Assembly: GCA_005882525.1 (NCBI GenBank)
Contig: VBGO01000102.1
Span: 1-7,999, forward strand
Direction: 5' to 3'
DNA length: 7,999 bases
From: Chloroflexota bacterium
GTDB lineage: Bacteria; Chloroflexota; Dormibacteria; CF-121
The notes under the pieces were generated by a model that was not told the origin of the DNA, ran no database searches, and saw nothing but the letters and a program-made list of their open reading frames with translations. Shown piece by piece: positions 1-5,227 of the stretch. Numbering within the stretch: the stretch's first letter is position 1; each line of letters begins with the position of its first letter. Position numbers and translations under genes: made by a program.

Positions 1-19
1 CCTGACGGTCGCGAAAGAC

Positions 20-25
20 TAGATT
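20..25 (+). promoter_or_regulatory. possible leaderless-type -10 box (TAGATT)
   Basis: TAGATT fits the TANNNT -10 pattern and lies six bases before the GTG at 32, which would put the transcription start at or next to the start codon. There is no Shine-Dalgarno sequence between. The -35 region is mostly outside the window, so this is only a weak suggestion. Confidence 0.2.
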
Positions 26-31
26 GTTCGG

Positions 32-484
32 GTGGTTCGGGCTGCCATCACGTTTGGCGAGATTTTGACGCCGCTGTTTTTCTACGTCGTGATCGCGGCA
101 TACATGGCCTTTGTCCTGGCATCGGCCTGGCAATTCTCGCGACGGCCCGAGCCGGGTCGGACCATGCGGGGCATCAACCTCACGCTGGTCCCACTGGGCG
201 TGCTGGTCGCCCTGGTGGGGGTCCTGGCCGCCAGTTTCAACGCCTTCTCGCAGCAAGAAGGGACGCCCAGTACGATCTGGGCGATCGTCATGGTGGCCCT
301 CGGCCTGGGTGGGGCCTCCCTGTTGCTGGCGGCCGAGGGGTTCATCCTGCGAAGCCGAGTCCCGGCATCCAGCGCCGAGCGGCGGGCCATTGGGCTGCGC
401 AGCCTCAGCCTGATCGCGACCACGGTGCCGCTGGTCGTGCTGGGCTCGCTGTTCGTGGCGATTGCCCTCCGAATACCGGTTTAA
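32..484 (+). CDS. small four-helix membrane protein, function unknown
   Basis: This 150-residue protein is not recognised as a member of a named family. Four hydrophobic stretches are visible, at about residues 10-33, 48-70, 80-105 and 122-147, separated by short charged links such as RRPEPGR and RSRVPASSAERR. It has no obvious signal peptide, no cysteines and no catalytic motif, so it is probably an integral inner-membrane protein. The GTG start is chosen because an in-frame TAG lies only 10 bases upstream (20-22) and the first helix begins soon after it. The next in-frame ATG is at 104 and would remove most of helix 1. No convincing ribosome binding site precedes it. The gene ends 60 bases or so before the Rrf2 regulator and may be a separate transcript or the end of a leftward operon. 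That it is a real gene is likely from hydrophobicity and codon bias; its role is unknown. Confidence 0.75.
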   Translation: MVRAAITFGEILTPLFFYVVIAAYMAFVLASAWQFSRRPEPGRTMRGINLTLVPLGVLVALVGVLAASFNAFSQQEGTPSTIWAIVMVALGLGGASLLLAAEGFILRSRVPASSAERRAIGLRSLSLIATTVPLVVLGSLFVAIALRIPV

Positions 485-509
485 ACCCAAACCAGGCCGC
501 GGCGTGCGA

Positions 510-515
510 TATACT
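510..515 (+). promoter_or_regulatory. candidate -10 box (TATACT) for the Rrf2 operon
   Basis: TATACT differs from the TATAAT consensus at one position and stands out in a GC-rich stretch. No good -35 hexamer is seen 16-18 bases upstream. A start of transcription around 522 would give a leader of about 30 bases containing the AAGGA ribosome binding site, and would fall inside the palindrome at 515-531. Confidence 0.4.
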
Positions 516-531
516 TGACCGGTTCGATCAA
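515..531 (+). promoter_or_regulatory. operator-like imperfect palindrome before the Rrf2 gene
   Basis: TTGACCGGTTCGATCAA is a 17-base imperfect inverted repeat: six of eight base pairs match around a central T, with perfect TTGA/TCAA ends. It directly abuts the candidate -10 box and covers the expected transcription start, where a repressor would block initiation. Rrf2 proteins are dimers that bind palindromes and commonly control their own operon, so autoregulation is a reasonable inference. The site is not matched to a known Rrf2 consensus. Confidence 0.35.
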
Positions 532-536
532 CTTTT

Positions 537-541
537 AAGGA
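537..541 (+). promoter_or_regulatory. ribosome binding site AAGGA deciding the rrf2 start
   Basis: AAGGA ends 3 bases before the ATG at 545, 9 bases before the GTG at 551 and 15 before the ATG at 557. The spacing fits GTG 551 best, while homology favours a start at 551 or 557, since family members usually begin only a few residues before the conserved K-T-x-Y-G-V/L-R-A segment. Confidence 0.5.
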
Positions 542-550
542 ACCATGGTC

Positions 551-1015
551 GTGCGCATGCGCTTTTCGATGAAGACCGAATACGGTGTGCGGGCCATCCT
601 GGAGCTGGCCGGCAATGTTGGCCGGGGCGCGCTGCAGAGCAGCGAGATCGCCCGCCGGCAGGCCATCCCCGGACCGTTTCTCGACCAGGTGCTGATGACG
701 CTCCGCCGAGCCGGCCTGGTCAACTCCACCCGCGGTCCCCACGGCGGGCACCAGCTGGCCCGCCGGCCGGATGACATTCGCCTCGATGAGGTGATTGCCT
801 GCCTGGAGGGAGATGGCGTGAAGACCCGTCAGCCGGACGGAGCCGATACGGGTGAAAGCCGCGTGCTGGCGCGTGTGACCGAGAAGGCCGAGCAGGCCGC
901 CCGCGATGTCCTGGCTGCCCACACGCTGGCCGAGTGCCTCCGCTTGCGGCAGGTGGAACCCCGGGTTTTCCATGGCATCTTTCACTCGGTGCCGGTCAAG
1001 CCGCGAGGCGGCTGA
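551..1015 (+). CDS. Rrf2-family winged-helix transcriptional regulator
   Basis: This is a DNA-binding regulator of the Rrf2 family (IscR, CymR, NsrR and relatives). Counting from the upstream ATG at 545, the hallmarks are MKTEYGVRAILELA (9-22), a recognition-helix region SSEIARRQAIPGPFLDQVL (32-50) and the wing with GPHGGHQLARRPDDIRLDEV (64-83) followed by CLEG. The total of 154-156 residues is usual for the family. The three closely spaced cysteines that hold an Fe-S cluster in IscR and NsrR are missing: only C86 and C131 are present. It is therefore more like the cluster-free CymR type, which regulates cysteine metabolism in Firmicutes; that resemblance is inference. GTG 551 is preferred over ATG 545 and ATG 557 because of AAGGA spacing. 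The stop overlaps the next start (TGATG at 1013-1017), so it is translated together with the E1-like genes and probably regulates the operon it heads. Confidence 0.92.
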   Translation: MRMRFSMKTEYGVRAILELAGNVGRGALQSSEIARRQAIPGPFLDQVLMTLRRAGLVNSTRGPHGGHQLARRPDDIRLDEVIACLEGDGVKTRQPDGADTGESRVLARVTEKAEQAARDVLAAHTLAECLRLRQVEPRVFHGIFHSVPVKPRGG

Positions 1016-1830
1016 TGGCCGAGCGATCCATGACGCCGGAGCAGCGCCAACGCTACGCGCGCCATCTCAGCCTCGCGGAAGTCGGCCCAGCCGGCCAGCA
1101 GCGGCTGTTGCAGTCGCGGGTGCTGATCGTCGGCGTGGGTGCGCTTGGCGCTCCGGTCGCGCTCTACCTGGCGGCCGCCGGTGTGGGGACCATCGGACTC
1201 GCCGACCACGATTACGTTCGCCTGTCCAACCTTCAACGGCAGGTGATCCACTCGATGGATGGGTTGAACCGTTCGAAGGTCGAGGGTGCGGCGCGCATGC
1301 TGGGCGGCTTGAACCCGGAGACCAAAGTGGAAACGATCGCGGCAACCGTCGACGAACACAACGCGATGGAACTGCTCGGCCGCTACGACGTGATCGTCGA
1401 CGGCACCGACTCCTTTCGGGCCCGCTACCTGCTCAGTGACGCCGCCTACCTGCTTCGCAAGCCCCTGGTACACGGCAGCATCTTTCGGATCGAGGGCCAG
1501 GTCACGGTCTTCCTCCCGGGCCGCGGCTGCTATCGCTGCCTCTATCCCGAGCCACCGCCGGCCGGAGCCATCGGGGAGTCCGAGAACGTCGGCGTGCTGG
1601 CCGCACTGCCGGGCATCATCGGCACCATCCAGGCGGCCGAGACCATCAAGCAGATCACCGGCGCCGGTGATGGGCTGGTCAACCGGGTTCTGCTCCACGA
1701 CACCATGGCGATGACATTCCGCGAAGTCCGCTACAGCCGCGATCGCACCTGTCCCGTCTGCGGCGATCGCCCGACCGTGCATAGCCTTGTCGATTACGAC
1801 GCGTTCGTCGGTGTGGAGGCCCGGCGATGA
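1015..1830 (+). CDS. MoeB/ThiF-type E1-like adenylyltransferase, first copy, Cys replaced by Ser
   Basis: This 271-residue enzyme belongs to the MoeB/ThiF/HesA family, which adenylates the C-terminal Gly-Gly of ThiS/MoaD-like sulfur carriers. Visible features are the Arg-finger segment RYARHL (13-18), the nucleotide-binding GVGALG (40-45), SNLQRQ with R75, K88, the DGTD motif with D132, and two zinc-knuckle CxxC pairs (C172/C175 and C246/C249). Adenylation chemistry therefore looks intact. The conserved Cys that follows the first CxxC pair by about 14 residues (Cys184 in E. coli ThiF) is Ser here (S189, codon TCC 1579-1581). There is no rhodanese domain. The ATG at 1015 overlaps the rrf2 stop and has GAGG six bases upstream; the ATG at 1030 is an alternative. 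The longer reading from 934 overlaps rrf2 by about 80 bases and adds no family sequence. It could serve molybdopterin, thiamine or another sulfur-carrier pathway; the substrate cannot be told from sequence. Confidence 0.9.
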   Translation: MAERSMTPEQRQRYARHLSLAEVGPAGQQRLLQSRVLIVGVGALGAPVALYLAAAGVGTIGLADHDYVRLSNLQRQVIHSMDGLNRSKVEGAARMLGGLNPETKVETIAATVDEHNAMELLGRYDVIVDGTDSFRARYLLSDAAYLLRKPLVHGSIFRIEGQVTVFLPGRGCYRCLYPEPPPAGAIGESENVGVLAALPGIIGTIQAAETIKQITGAGDGLVNRVLLHDTMAMTFREVRYSRDRTCPVCGDRPTVHSLVDYDAFVGVEARR

Positions 1831-2624
1831 TCGATGGCCGTCATCACCGCCAACGGATCCTGGCTGAGGTTGGTGCGACCGGACAGCAACGGTTGGAACA
1901 GGCCTCGGTCGCGATTGTCGGCGTCGGTGGCCTTGGCTCTCCGGTGGCCCTCTACCTCGCCGCTGCCGGTGTCGGGCGTCTCGGCCTGGTTGACGACCAG
2001 CGCGTGGAACTATCGAATCTGAATCGCCAGATCATCTTCGAGGAGTGCGACGTCGGCCGGCCGAAGGTCGAGGCGGCCGCCGGCCGGTTGCGCCTGATCG
2101 ATGCGGGAATCCAACTCGACGCCCGCCAGGAAAACATCCGCGCCTCGAACGTCGCCGCTCTCTTTGCGGAGTACGACCTGGTGGTTGACGGGAGCGACGC
2201 CTTCGAGACGAAGTTCCTTCTCAACGACGCCGCGGTCCTGCTGCGCAAGCCGCTGGTCCATGGCGCGGTGCTCCAGTGGGGTGGCCAGGTGACCACGGTG
2301 CTGCCCGACGGTCCCTGCCTGCGCTGCCTGTTCCGCGATCCACCCGAACCGGCCGACGTCCAGACCTGTGAGGAGGCCGGCATCATCGGCGCCGCTACCG
2401 GTGTGGTCGGCAGCGTGCAGGCGGAGGAAGCCCTGAAGCTCGTGCTCGGGGTGGGCACGCCGCTCAGCGGCCGAATCTTCCAGCACGACGGGTTGGCTGG
2501 TGAGACCCGGATCACGACGTTTCCGCGCGATCCCGACTGTCCGGTGTGCTCATCGCGGGCGCGCATCACCGACCTCTCCCGCTACGCCGACCAGGTCGCG
2601 CCGCGCGGTCACGTTCTCGTTTGA
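1827..2624 (+). CDS. MoeB/ThiF-type E1-like adenylyltransferase, second copy with conserved Cys
   Basis: This 265-residue paralogue of the preceding gene shares long blocks with it, including GQQRL, SPVALYLAAAGVG versus APVALYLAAAGVG, SNL(Q/N)RQ and LLRKPLVHG. It has GVGGLG (32-37), R67, K80, D124, zinc-ligand pairs C164/C167 and C238/C241, and the conserved Cys at C181 (TCEEAG). In ThiF the equivalent Cys bonds to the carrier protein, and in eukaryotic MOCS3/Uba4 it takes part in carrier transfer. The N-terminal Arg segment reads RHHR (5-8) instead of RYAR, and about eight residues ahead of it are absent compared with the first copy. The ATG overlaps the upstream stop (ATGA, 1827-1830) and is preceded by a strong GGAGG at 1815-1819, seven bases away. 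The two enzymes are thus co-translated and may form a heterodimer or act on different carriers; neither idea is shown by the sequence. Confidence 0.92.
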   Translation: MIDGRHHRQRILAEVGATGQQRLEQASVAIVGVGGLGSPVALYLAAAGVGRLGLVDDQRVELSNLNRQIIFEECDVGRPKVEAAAGRLRLIDAGIQLDARQENIRASNVAALFAEYDLVVDGSDAFETKFLLNDAAVLLRKPLVHGAVLQWGGQVTTVLPDGPCLRCLFRDPPEPADVQTCEEAGIIGAATGVVGSVQAEEALKLVLGVGTPLSGRIFQHDGLAGETRITTFPRDPDCPVCSSRARITDLSRYADQVAPRGHVLV

Positions 2625-3424
2625 TAACTGCGTCGGCGGAGATCGGCGTTTTCGGCGGCTCCGGTTTCTATGCCTGGCTCGCCGGTGCGACGCAGGTCAC
2701 GGTCGAGACACCCTACGGGCCGCCCAGCGCCCCGATCTCGGTGGCTGATGTCGGTGGTCGTCGGGTGGCCTTCCTCCCGCGGCATGGCCCGCGGCACACG
2801 GTGCCAGCGCCGGGCGTCAATTACCGCGCCAACGTGTGGGCGATGCATGAGCTCGGAGTGCACCGCATCATCGGACCGTCGGCGGTCGGCAGCCTGCAGC
2901 CGGACCTTCATCCTGGGGACCTGGTGATCTGCGATCAGTTCATCGATCGGACCACCGGCCGGTCGGACACGTACTACCAGGGGCCGGACGTCGTCCACGT
3001 CAGCGCCGCGGACCCCTACTGTCCGGAGCTGCGAACTCTCGCCGGGCGCGTCGCCGGGGACCAGGCCTTACGTTTCCGTCCGACCGGCACGGTCGTCGTG
3101 GTGCAGGGCCCGCGCTTTTCGACCCGAGCCGAGAGCCGGTGGTATGGGCGGATGGGCTGGGACATCGTCGGCATGACCCAGTACCCGGAAGTGATCCTGG
3201 CACGTGAGCTCGAGATGTGCTACCTGAATCTCTCGCTCGTTACGGATTACGACGCCGGCCTCGAGGGCGCGCCCGAGATCGGCGCGGTGCAGGCGCACGA
3301 CGTCATGCGCATGCTGGCGGAGAACATCGCACGCGTCCGCGACCTGCTCGCGGCCCTGATCCCGATCATCCCGGCCGCCCCGAGTTGTCACTGCCAACAG
3401 GCTCTCGAAGGGGCTCGAATGTGA
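2621..3424 (+). CDS. mtnP: 5'-methylthioadenosine phosphorylase
   Basis: MtnP splits 5'-methylthioadenosine with phosphate into adenine and 5-methylthioribose-1-phosphate, the first step of methionine salvage after polyamine synthesis. The 267-residue product shows the phosphate loop GVFGGSGFY (9-17), LPRHGPRHTVPAPGVNYRAN (52-71), DQFIDRTTGR (105-114), GPRFSTRAES (163-172), the GMT segment (184-186) and TDYD (208-211), whose Asp binds the 6-aminopurine. The length is typical. The start is TTG at 2621, overlapping the previous stop as TTGA: family proteins begin just before E-I-G-V-F-G-G-S-G-F-Y, and an ATG start at 2546 would add 25 unrelated residues lying over the upstream gene. No clear ribosome binding site is seen, so coupling to the upstream gene is likely. 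Near the C-terminus is a CxC motif (C256, C258), as described in a thermostable archaeal MTAP where it forms a disulfide. A methylthioinosine-specific phosphorylase is the main alternative. Confidence 0.93.
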   Translation: MITASAEIGVFGGSGFYAWLAGATQVTVETPYGPPSAPISVADVGGRRVAFLPRHGPRHTVPAPGVNYRANVWAMHELGVHRIIGPSAVGSLQPDLHPGDLVICDQFIDRTTGRSDTYYQGPDVVHVSAADPYCPELRTLAGRVAGDQALRFRPTGTVVVVQGPRFSTRAESRWYGRMGWDIVGMTQYPEVILARELEMCYLNLSLVTDYDAGLEGAPEIGAVQAHDVMRMLAENIARVRDLLAALIPIIPAAPSCHCQQALEGARM

Positions 3425-3439
3425 GGCCGACAAAAGAGA

Positions 3440-3465
3440 AAGGCCGAGATTGGGGTCTCGGCCTT
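3440..3465 (+). terminator. 10-bp hairpin, probable operon terminator
   Basis: AAGGCCGAGA and TCTCGGCCTT form a perfect 10-bp stem around a 6-base loop (TTGGGG), starting 15 bases after the mtnP stop. On the + strand the stem is followed by CAAGGAAGGGG with no T-run. On the - strand it is followed by TCTCTTTTG, a weak T-rich tract. It is best read as an end-of-operon or boundary hairpin. U-tract-free hairpin terminators occur in high-GC bacteria, but termination is inferred here. Confidence 0.65.
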
Positions 3466-3547
3466 CAAGGAAGGGGAAGCGGGGATCACGATATCTTGGG
3501 GCTGTTAAGGAGCCGTGAAGAGGCGGTAACGGCGGTGTCACAGGAGA

Positions 3548-3558
3548 GGCTCGGAGCC
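3548..3558 (+). promoter_or_regulatory. short perfect palindrome in the -35 region of the epimerase promoter
   Basis: GGCTCGGAGCC is a perfect 5-bp inverted repeat with a one-base centre. It lies 15 bases upstream of the TATAGT box and covers the place of a -35 element, where no good -35 hexamer exists. It could be an activator or repressor site, but repeats this short also occur by chance in GC-rich DNA. The rest of the 163-base gap between mtnP and the epimerase shows no gene or RNA that I recognise. Confidence 0.2.
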
Positions 3559-3573
3559 CGATCAGGCGTCAGC

Positions 3574-3579
3574 TATAGT
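3574..3579 (+). promoter_or_regulatory. -10 box (TATAGT) of a probable leaderless promoter
   Basis: TATAGT is one base from TATAAT and ends eight bases before the epimerase ATG at 3588. Transcription would begin within about two bases of the ATG, and no Shine-Dalgarno sequence lies between (CCGCAGCA after the box and one C). This arrangement is typical of leaderless mRNAs in several high-GC or deep-branching bacterial groups. No matching -35 is seen. It would drive the whole second operon. Confidence 0.5.
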
Positions 3580-3587
3580 CCGCAGCA

Positions 3588-4685
3588 ATGAGGGTGCTGA
3601 TCACCGGCGGGGCCGGTTTCATCGGTCAGCGCACCGGCGATCTTCTTTTGAAGCAAGGGCACCAGGTCACGATCCTCGACAACCTCTCGCCCCCGGCGCA
3701 CGATGGGCCACCCGCCCTCCCGGCGGGGATGGAGCTGGTCGAAGGGGACATCCGCAAGCGCGAGGACTGGGTGAAGGCGCTCAAGGAGAACGAGGTCGTG
3801 CTGCACCTGGCGGACCACCACGACTACCTCCCATCCTTCAGCAAGCTCTTTCACGTCAATACGGTGGGCACGGCGATCCTCTTCGAGCTGCTGCTCGAGG
3901 GCAAGACGTCGGTGCGGCGGGTGGTGCTCGGCTCCTCGATGGCGGTCTACGGCGAGGGGAAATATCGCTGCGGCAAGGACGGCGATGTCTACCCGCAGCC
4001 CCGCCGCGTCGATGCCCTGGAGCGCGGCATCTGGGACCCGCCCTGCCCGATTTGCGGTGGTGCGATCACGCCGATGGTCACCGACGAGTCCGTGGCTCGG
4101 CCGACCAGCGCCTACGGGTTGAGCAAGCTGGCGCAGGAGGAACTGGTCCGGCTGCTTGGCGAGCGGCACGGTTTCGAGTGGGTCATTCTTCGCTACGGCG
4201 CCGTGCAGGGGCGAGCCCAGCCATTTCAGAATGCCTACTACGGAGCGCTGCGGATCTTTGCGCTTCGCCTGGCCCATGACCAGCCCCCGGTGCTGCTCGA
4301 GGACGGGAACCAGCTGCGCGACTTCATCGATGTCGACGACGTTGCGCGCGCCAACGTGACCGCGCTGGCCGGGCTCCCGCCGGGCGCCTACAACGTCGCC
4401 AGCGGACGGGCCCACACGCTGATGGACCTGGCGCGCATCCTCCTCCGGGTCGCCGACCGCGACCTGACGCCGGAAACGCCGGGTCGCTACCGAGTGGGCG
4501 ATGCCCGCCACGCGGTGCCTGACGTCAGCCGGATGAAGGCCGCCGGCTGGGAAGCGCAGGCCGGGCTCGAAGCGATGACGCGAGAGTACTGGCAGTGGCT
4601 CAGGTCGCAACCCAACCTCGACACCTACTTCGAGGGTGCCGATCACCTGATGGAGCGTACCGGCACCGTTCGCGTGTCTCGATGA
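3588..4685 (+). CDS. NAD-dependent epimerase/dehydratase, dTDP-L-rhamnose 4-epimerase-like
   Basis: This extended short-chain dehydrogenase/reductase of 365 residues probably acts on a nucleotide sugar in the cytoplasm. It has the NAD(P)-binding TGGAGFIG (6-13), the catalytic Ser region LGSSMAVYGEGKY (114-126), and the Tyr/Lys pair Y176/K180 in YGLSK. Between them is an insert of about 45 residues, YRCGKDG to DPPCPICGGAITP (126-162), with C128, C153 and C156. As I recall, this cysteine-bearing insert after Y-G-E-G, with P-T-S-x-Y before the catalytic Tyr, marks the dTDP-L-rhamnose 4-epimerases (WbiB-like), which make dTDP-6-deoxy-L-talose. The C-terminal RYRVGDARHAVPDVSR (300-315) is also typical of sugar-nucleotide SDR enzymes. 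The fourth likely metal ligand is not Cys or His here (D131). ATG 3588 sits directly at the Rossmann motif. The stop overlaps the next start (ATGA). The family is firm; the exact substrate is a reasoned guess. Confidence 0.88.
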   Translation: MRVLITGGAGFIGQRTGDLLLKQGHQVTILDNLSPPAHDGPPALPAGMELVEGDIRKREDWVKALKENEVVLHLADHHDYLPSFSKLFHVNTVGTAILFELLLEGKTSVRRVVLGSSMAVYGEGKYRCGKDGDVYPQPRRVDALERGIWDPPCPICGGAITPMVTDESVARPTSAYGLSKLAQEELVRLLGERHGFEWVILRYGAVQGRAQPFQNAYYGALRIFALRLAHDQPPVLLEDGNQLRDFIDVDDVARANVTALAGLPPGAYNVASGRAHTLMDLARILLRVADRDLTPETPGRYRVGDARHAVPDVSRMKAAGWEAQAGLEAMTREYWQWLRSQPNLDTYFEGADHLMERTGTVRVSR

Positions 4686-5227
4686 CGGAAGGGGCGACGC
4701 GCCGCTTCCCAATCCGCTACGCGATCCAGCGCTGGAGTGACGGCAAGTGGTTCTATGGGAGCTTCTTCGTCATCCTGGTGGTGCTGATCGCGATCAAGCT
4801 CTACCAGAAGCAACCGATCGTTTCGTTCATCCCGGTGACGGTGCTCGACGGCGCCATCCTGCTGGCCTTCTGGCTGATGCGGCTGGTCTCCTATGTCGAG
4901 ATCACCGATGACGGGTTGCGGGTGCGCTACCTGCTTCGGCACGCGGAGCTGCCCTACAGCGCGCTCGCCCGCGTGCGGCGCCAGCCGCTCGAGGTCGCCT
5001 TCCAGCCGGCCGAACGTCGACGCTTCGTCAACCGCTTCGTGCGGCGTCTGGCCCGCGAGCCCGCCGCCTACATCCGGCTCGACCGTCGCCAGGCCGATCT
5101 GATCGAGTCTGCCGAGCGCCAGCTCGGCCCGCGGCTGGTAGCAGGCGCGGACATTGTCGTCCCGATCGTCGATGTCGATGACTTCATCGCGCAAATCAAG
5201 GACCGGCTGCGCGGTCAAGCGAGCTGA
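4682..5227 (+). CDS. two-helix membrane protein with PH-like cytoplasmic domain
   Basis: This 181-residue protein is not assigned to a named function. After a short charged N-terminus come two membrane helices, at about residues 24-43 and 50-72, forming a hairpin. The following segment, YVEITDDGLRVRYLLRHAEL with a later PYSALARVRR, has the rhythm of bacterial PH-like domains, in which a beta-strand after a membrane hairpin is followed by a strand containing I-x-x-x-G-L. The C-terminal half is rich in Arg and ends with VPIVDVDDFIAQIKDRL. No enzyme motif or cysteine is visible. The ATG overlaps the epimerase stop as ATGA (4682-4685); an upstream reading from 4595 would run over the epimerase. 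The stop overlaps the next ATG (TGATG). Its place between a sugar-nucleotide enzyme and a glycosyltransferase suggests a helper role at the membrane, which is inference only. Confidence 0.8.
   Translation: MTEGATRRFPIRYAIQRWSDGKWFYGSFFVILVVLIAIKLYQKQPIVSFIPVTVLDGAILLAFWLMRLVSYVEITDDGLRVRYLLRHAELPYSALARVRRQPLEVAFQPAERRRFVNRFVRRLAREPAAYIRLDRRQADLIESAERQLGPRLVAGADIVVPIVDVDDFIAQIKDRLRGQAS

Noticed and set aside
2..22. Possible 3' end of an upstream gene ending at the TAG at 20-22
   Set aside because: Only six codons are visible, too few to support a gene.
934..1014. Longer N-terminus for the first E1-like protein
   Set aside because: It would overlap the Rrf2 gene by about 80 bases and adds sequence unlike the family; the ATG at 1015 has a GAGG site and couples to the upstream stop.
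982..1782. Open frame on the - strand (266 codons) opposite the first E1-like gene
   Set aside because: Low-complexity His/Arg/Asp-rich product lying over a gene with intact catalytic and zinc motifs.
2546..2620. ATG start for mtnP at 2546
   Set aside because: It would add 25 Arg-rich residues over the upstream gene; the TTG at 2621 gives the family-typical N-terminus and a TTGA overlap.
1015..2624. E1-like pair as an antiphage (CBASS or Bil-type) ubiquitin-like system
   Set aside because: No E2-like, JAMM protease, cyclase or ubiquitin-like protein is nearby, and the neighbours are metabolic; both proteins have the short MoeB/ThiF form with zinc knuckles.
3425..3587. Riboswitch (for example SAM-type) between mtnP and the epimerase
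   Set aside because: Beyond the terminator-like hairpin and a short palindrome I see no multi-helix conserved core, and the likely leaderless start leaves no room for a leader RNA.
3573..4712. Long open frame on the - strand (379 codons) opposite the epimerase
   Set aside because: No recognisable motif, and it fully overlaps a well-supported SDR gene; this is a GC-rich mirror frame.
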